Assembly (NCBI GenBank): GCA_013360985.1
Contig: JABWAM010000033.1
Span: 1 to 14,150 of the forward strand
Length of the DNA stretch: 14,150 bases
Direction of reading: 5' to 3'
DNA from: Verrucomicrobiia bacterium
GTDB taxonomy: Bacteria > Verrucomicrobiota > Verrucomicrobiia > JABWAM01
Position 1 is the first letter of the stretch, and each line of letters opens with the position of its first letter. The notes under the pieces are model-generated. The model made no database searches and was not told the origin of the DNA. It saw only the letters and a program-made list of their open reading frames with translations. The position numbers were made by a program, and so were the translations under genes. This document shows, one piece after another, positions 13,757 through 14,150 of the stretch.

Positions 13757-14132
13757 ACACATGGCGCAGGTGCGCGCCTGCGTGCGGGAGGCCGCGCGCG
13801 CCTTCGGATTCGACGAAGGCACGGCGATGCGCCTCGTCCTTGCCGTAGACGAAGCGTGTACGAACATCATCCGTCACGCCTACAAAGGCGAAACCGAACA
13901 CTCCATCGAACTCGAGATGGCCGCGCACGGCGACACCTGGGAAGTTCGCATTCGCGACTACGGCGAGCGCTGCCCCCTCGCGCAACTCAAGGGGCGCGAC
14001 CTCGACGATCTGCGGCCGGGAGGCCTCGGCCTTCACTTCATCCGCCAGACGTTCGACGAGGTCAACTTCGACCAATCCCTGGAGAAAGGGACCCTCCTCA
14101 TCCTCCGCAAGCGCCGTCTTCCCTCGTCTTGA
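13716..14132 (+). CDS. RsbW/SpoIIAB-like HATPase serine kinase (anti-sigma factor type)
   Basis: Small GHKL ATPase-fold protein of 138 residues. The ATP-binding boxes are visible: N-box LAVDEACTNIIRHAY with Glu46 and Asn50, G1-like box IRDYGERC with Asp81 and Gly83, and G2-like box RPGGLGLHFIRQTFDEVNF with Gly102, Gly103 and Gly105. By family knowledge these proteins phosphorylate a STAS antagonist and bind a sigma factor or another target. The start is a GTG at 13716, 41 bases inside the phosphatase gene. An ATG at 13761 would delete the first beta strand (IHHVCRSHPEHMAQVR), so GTG is preferred. The overlap suggests coupled translation of kinase and phosphatase. No sigma factor gene is visible in the window. 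Confidence 0.91.
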   Translation: MTSPIHHVCRSHPEHMAQVRACVREAARAFGFDEGTAMRLVLAVDEACTNIIRHAYKGETEHSIELEMAAHGDTWEVRIRDYGERCPLAQLKGRDLDDLRPGGLGLHFIRQTFDEVNFDQSLEKGTLLILRKRRLPSS

Positions 14133-14147
14133 GCGCGGGCGCCGCGC
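14133..14147 (+). terminator. Possible terminator hairpin right after the kinase gene
   Basis: GCGCGG (14133-14138) and CCGCGC (14142-14147) are perfect reverse complements with a 3-base loop and begin directly after the TGA. This could be the stem of an intrinsic terminator closing the unit. The window ends 3 bases later, so a T-run cannot be checked; in such GC-rich DNA the match may also be chance. Confidence 0.3.
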
Positions 14148-14150
14148 GAC

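Overview
The window is roughly two-thirds G+C by eye, with strong C/G third-position bias and almost wall-to-wall coding. Gene content (MCE/Mla-type lipid transport, hence an outer membrane; a STAS/SpoIIE/HATPase switch; a GH77 amylomaltase; Gfo/Idh and ceramidase-like enzymes) and the near absence of Shine-Dalgarno sequences fit a Gram-negative bacterium. Verrucomicrobiota or another PVC-type lineage is my best guess. This is inference: no marker gene is present. I saw no tRNA, rRNA, CRISPR array, insertion sequence or phage gene.

Region 1 (1-6730, + strand) is a catabolic-looking series. It holds the C-terminal part of a DeoR/GlpR-type repressor (5' end cut by the window), a class III PLP aminotransferase overlapping it by an ATGA, a Gfo/Idh/MocA NAD(P)-dependent oxidoreductase, a compact ceramidase-type amidohydrolase, an FMN-dependent nitronate monooxygenase-like enzyme, and a stand-alone PTS EIIA domain. 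The first four could form a repressor-controlled route that hydrolyses an N-acyl amine, transaminates the product and oxidises or reduces it. The substrate is unknown.

Region 2 (6714-9305, - strand) carries malQ (4-alpha-glucanotransferase), whose 3' end overlaps that of the EIIA gene by 17 bases, and an OsmC-family peroxidase-like gene. Between them lie 483 bases without a supported gene, holding a 21-base GC palindrome and smaller inverted repeats.

Region 3 (9399-14132, + strand) is the most interesting part. A STAS protein with a phosphorylatable-type serine is followed by a complete inner-membrane lipid-transport core (MlaE permease, MlaF ATPase, MlaD/MCE protein), then a GAF-SpoIIE (RsbU-like) phosphatase and an RsbW/SpoIIAB-like HATPase kinase that overlaps it by 41 bases. 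In E. coli the Mla complex contains a small STAS subunit, MlaB; in Bacillus, STAS proteins are switched by an RsbW kinase and RsbU phosphatase. Having all of these together on one strand suggests an envelope lipid transporter controlled by serine-phosphorylation partner switching, or one STAS protein shared between transport and a sigma-factor switch. No sigma factor is seen in the window.
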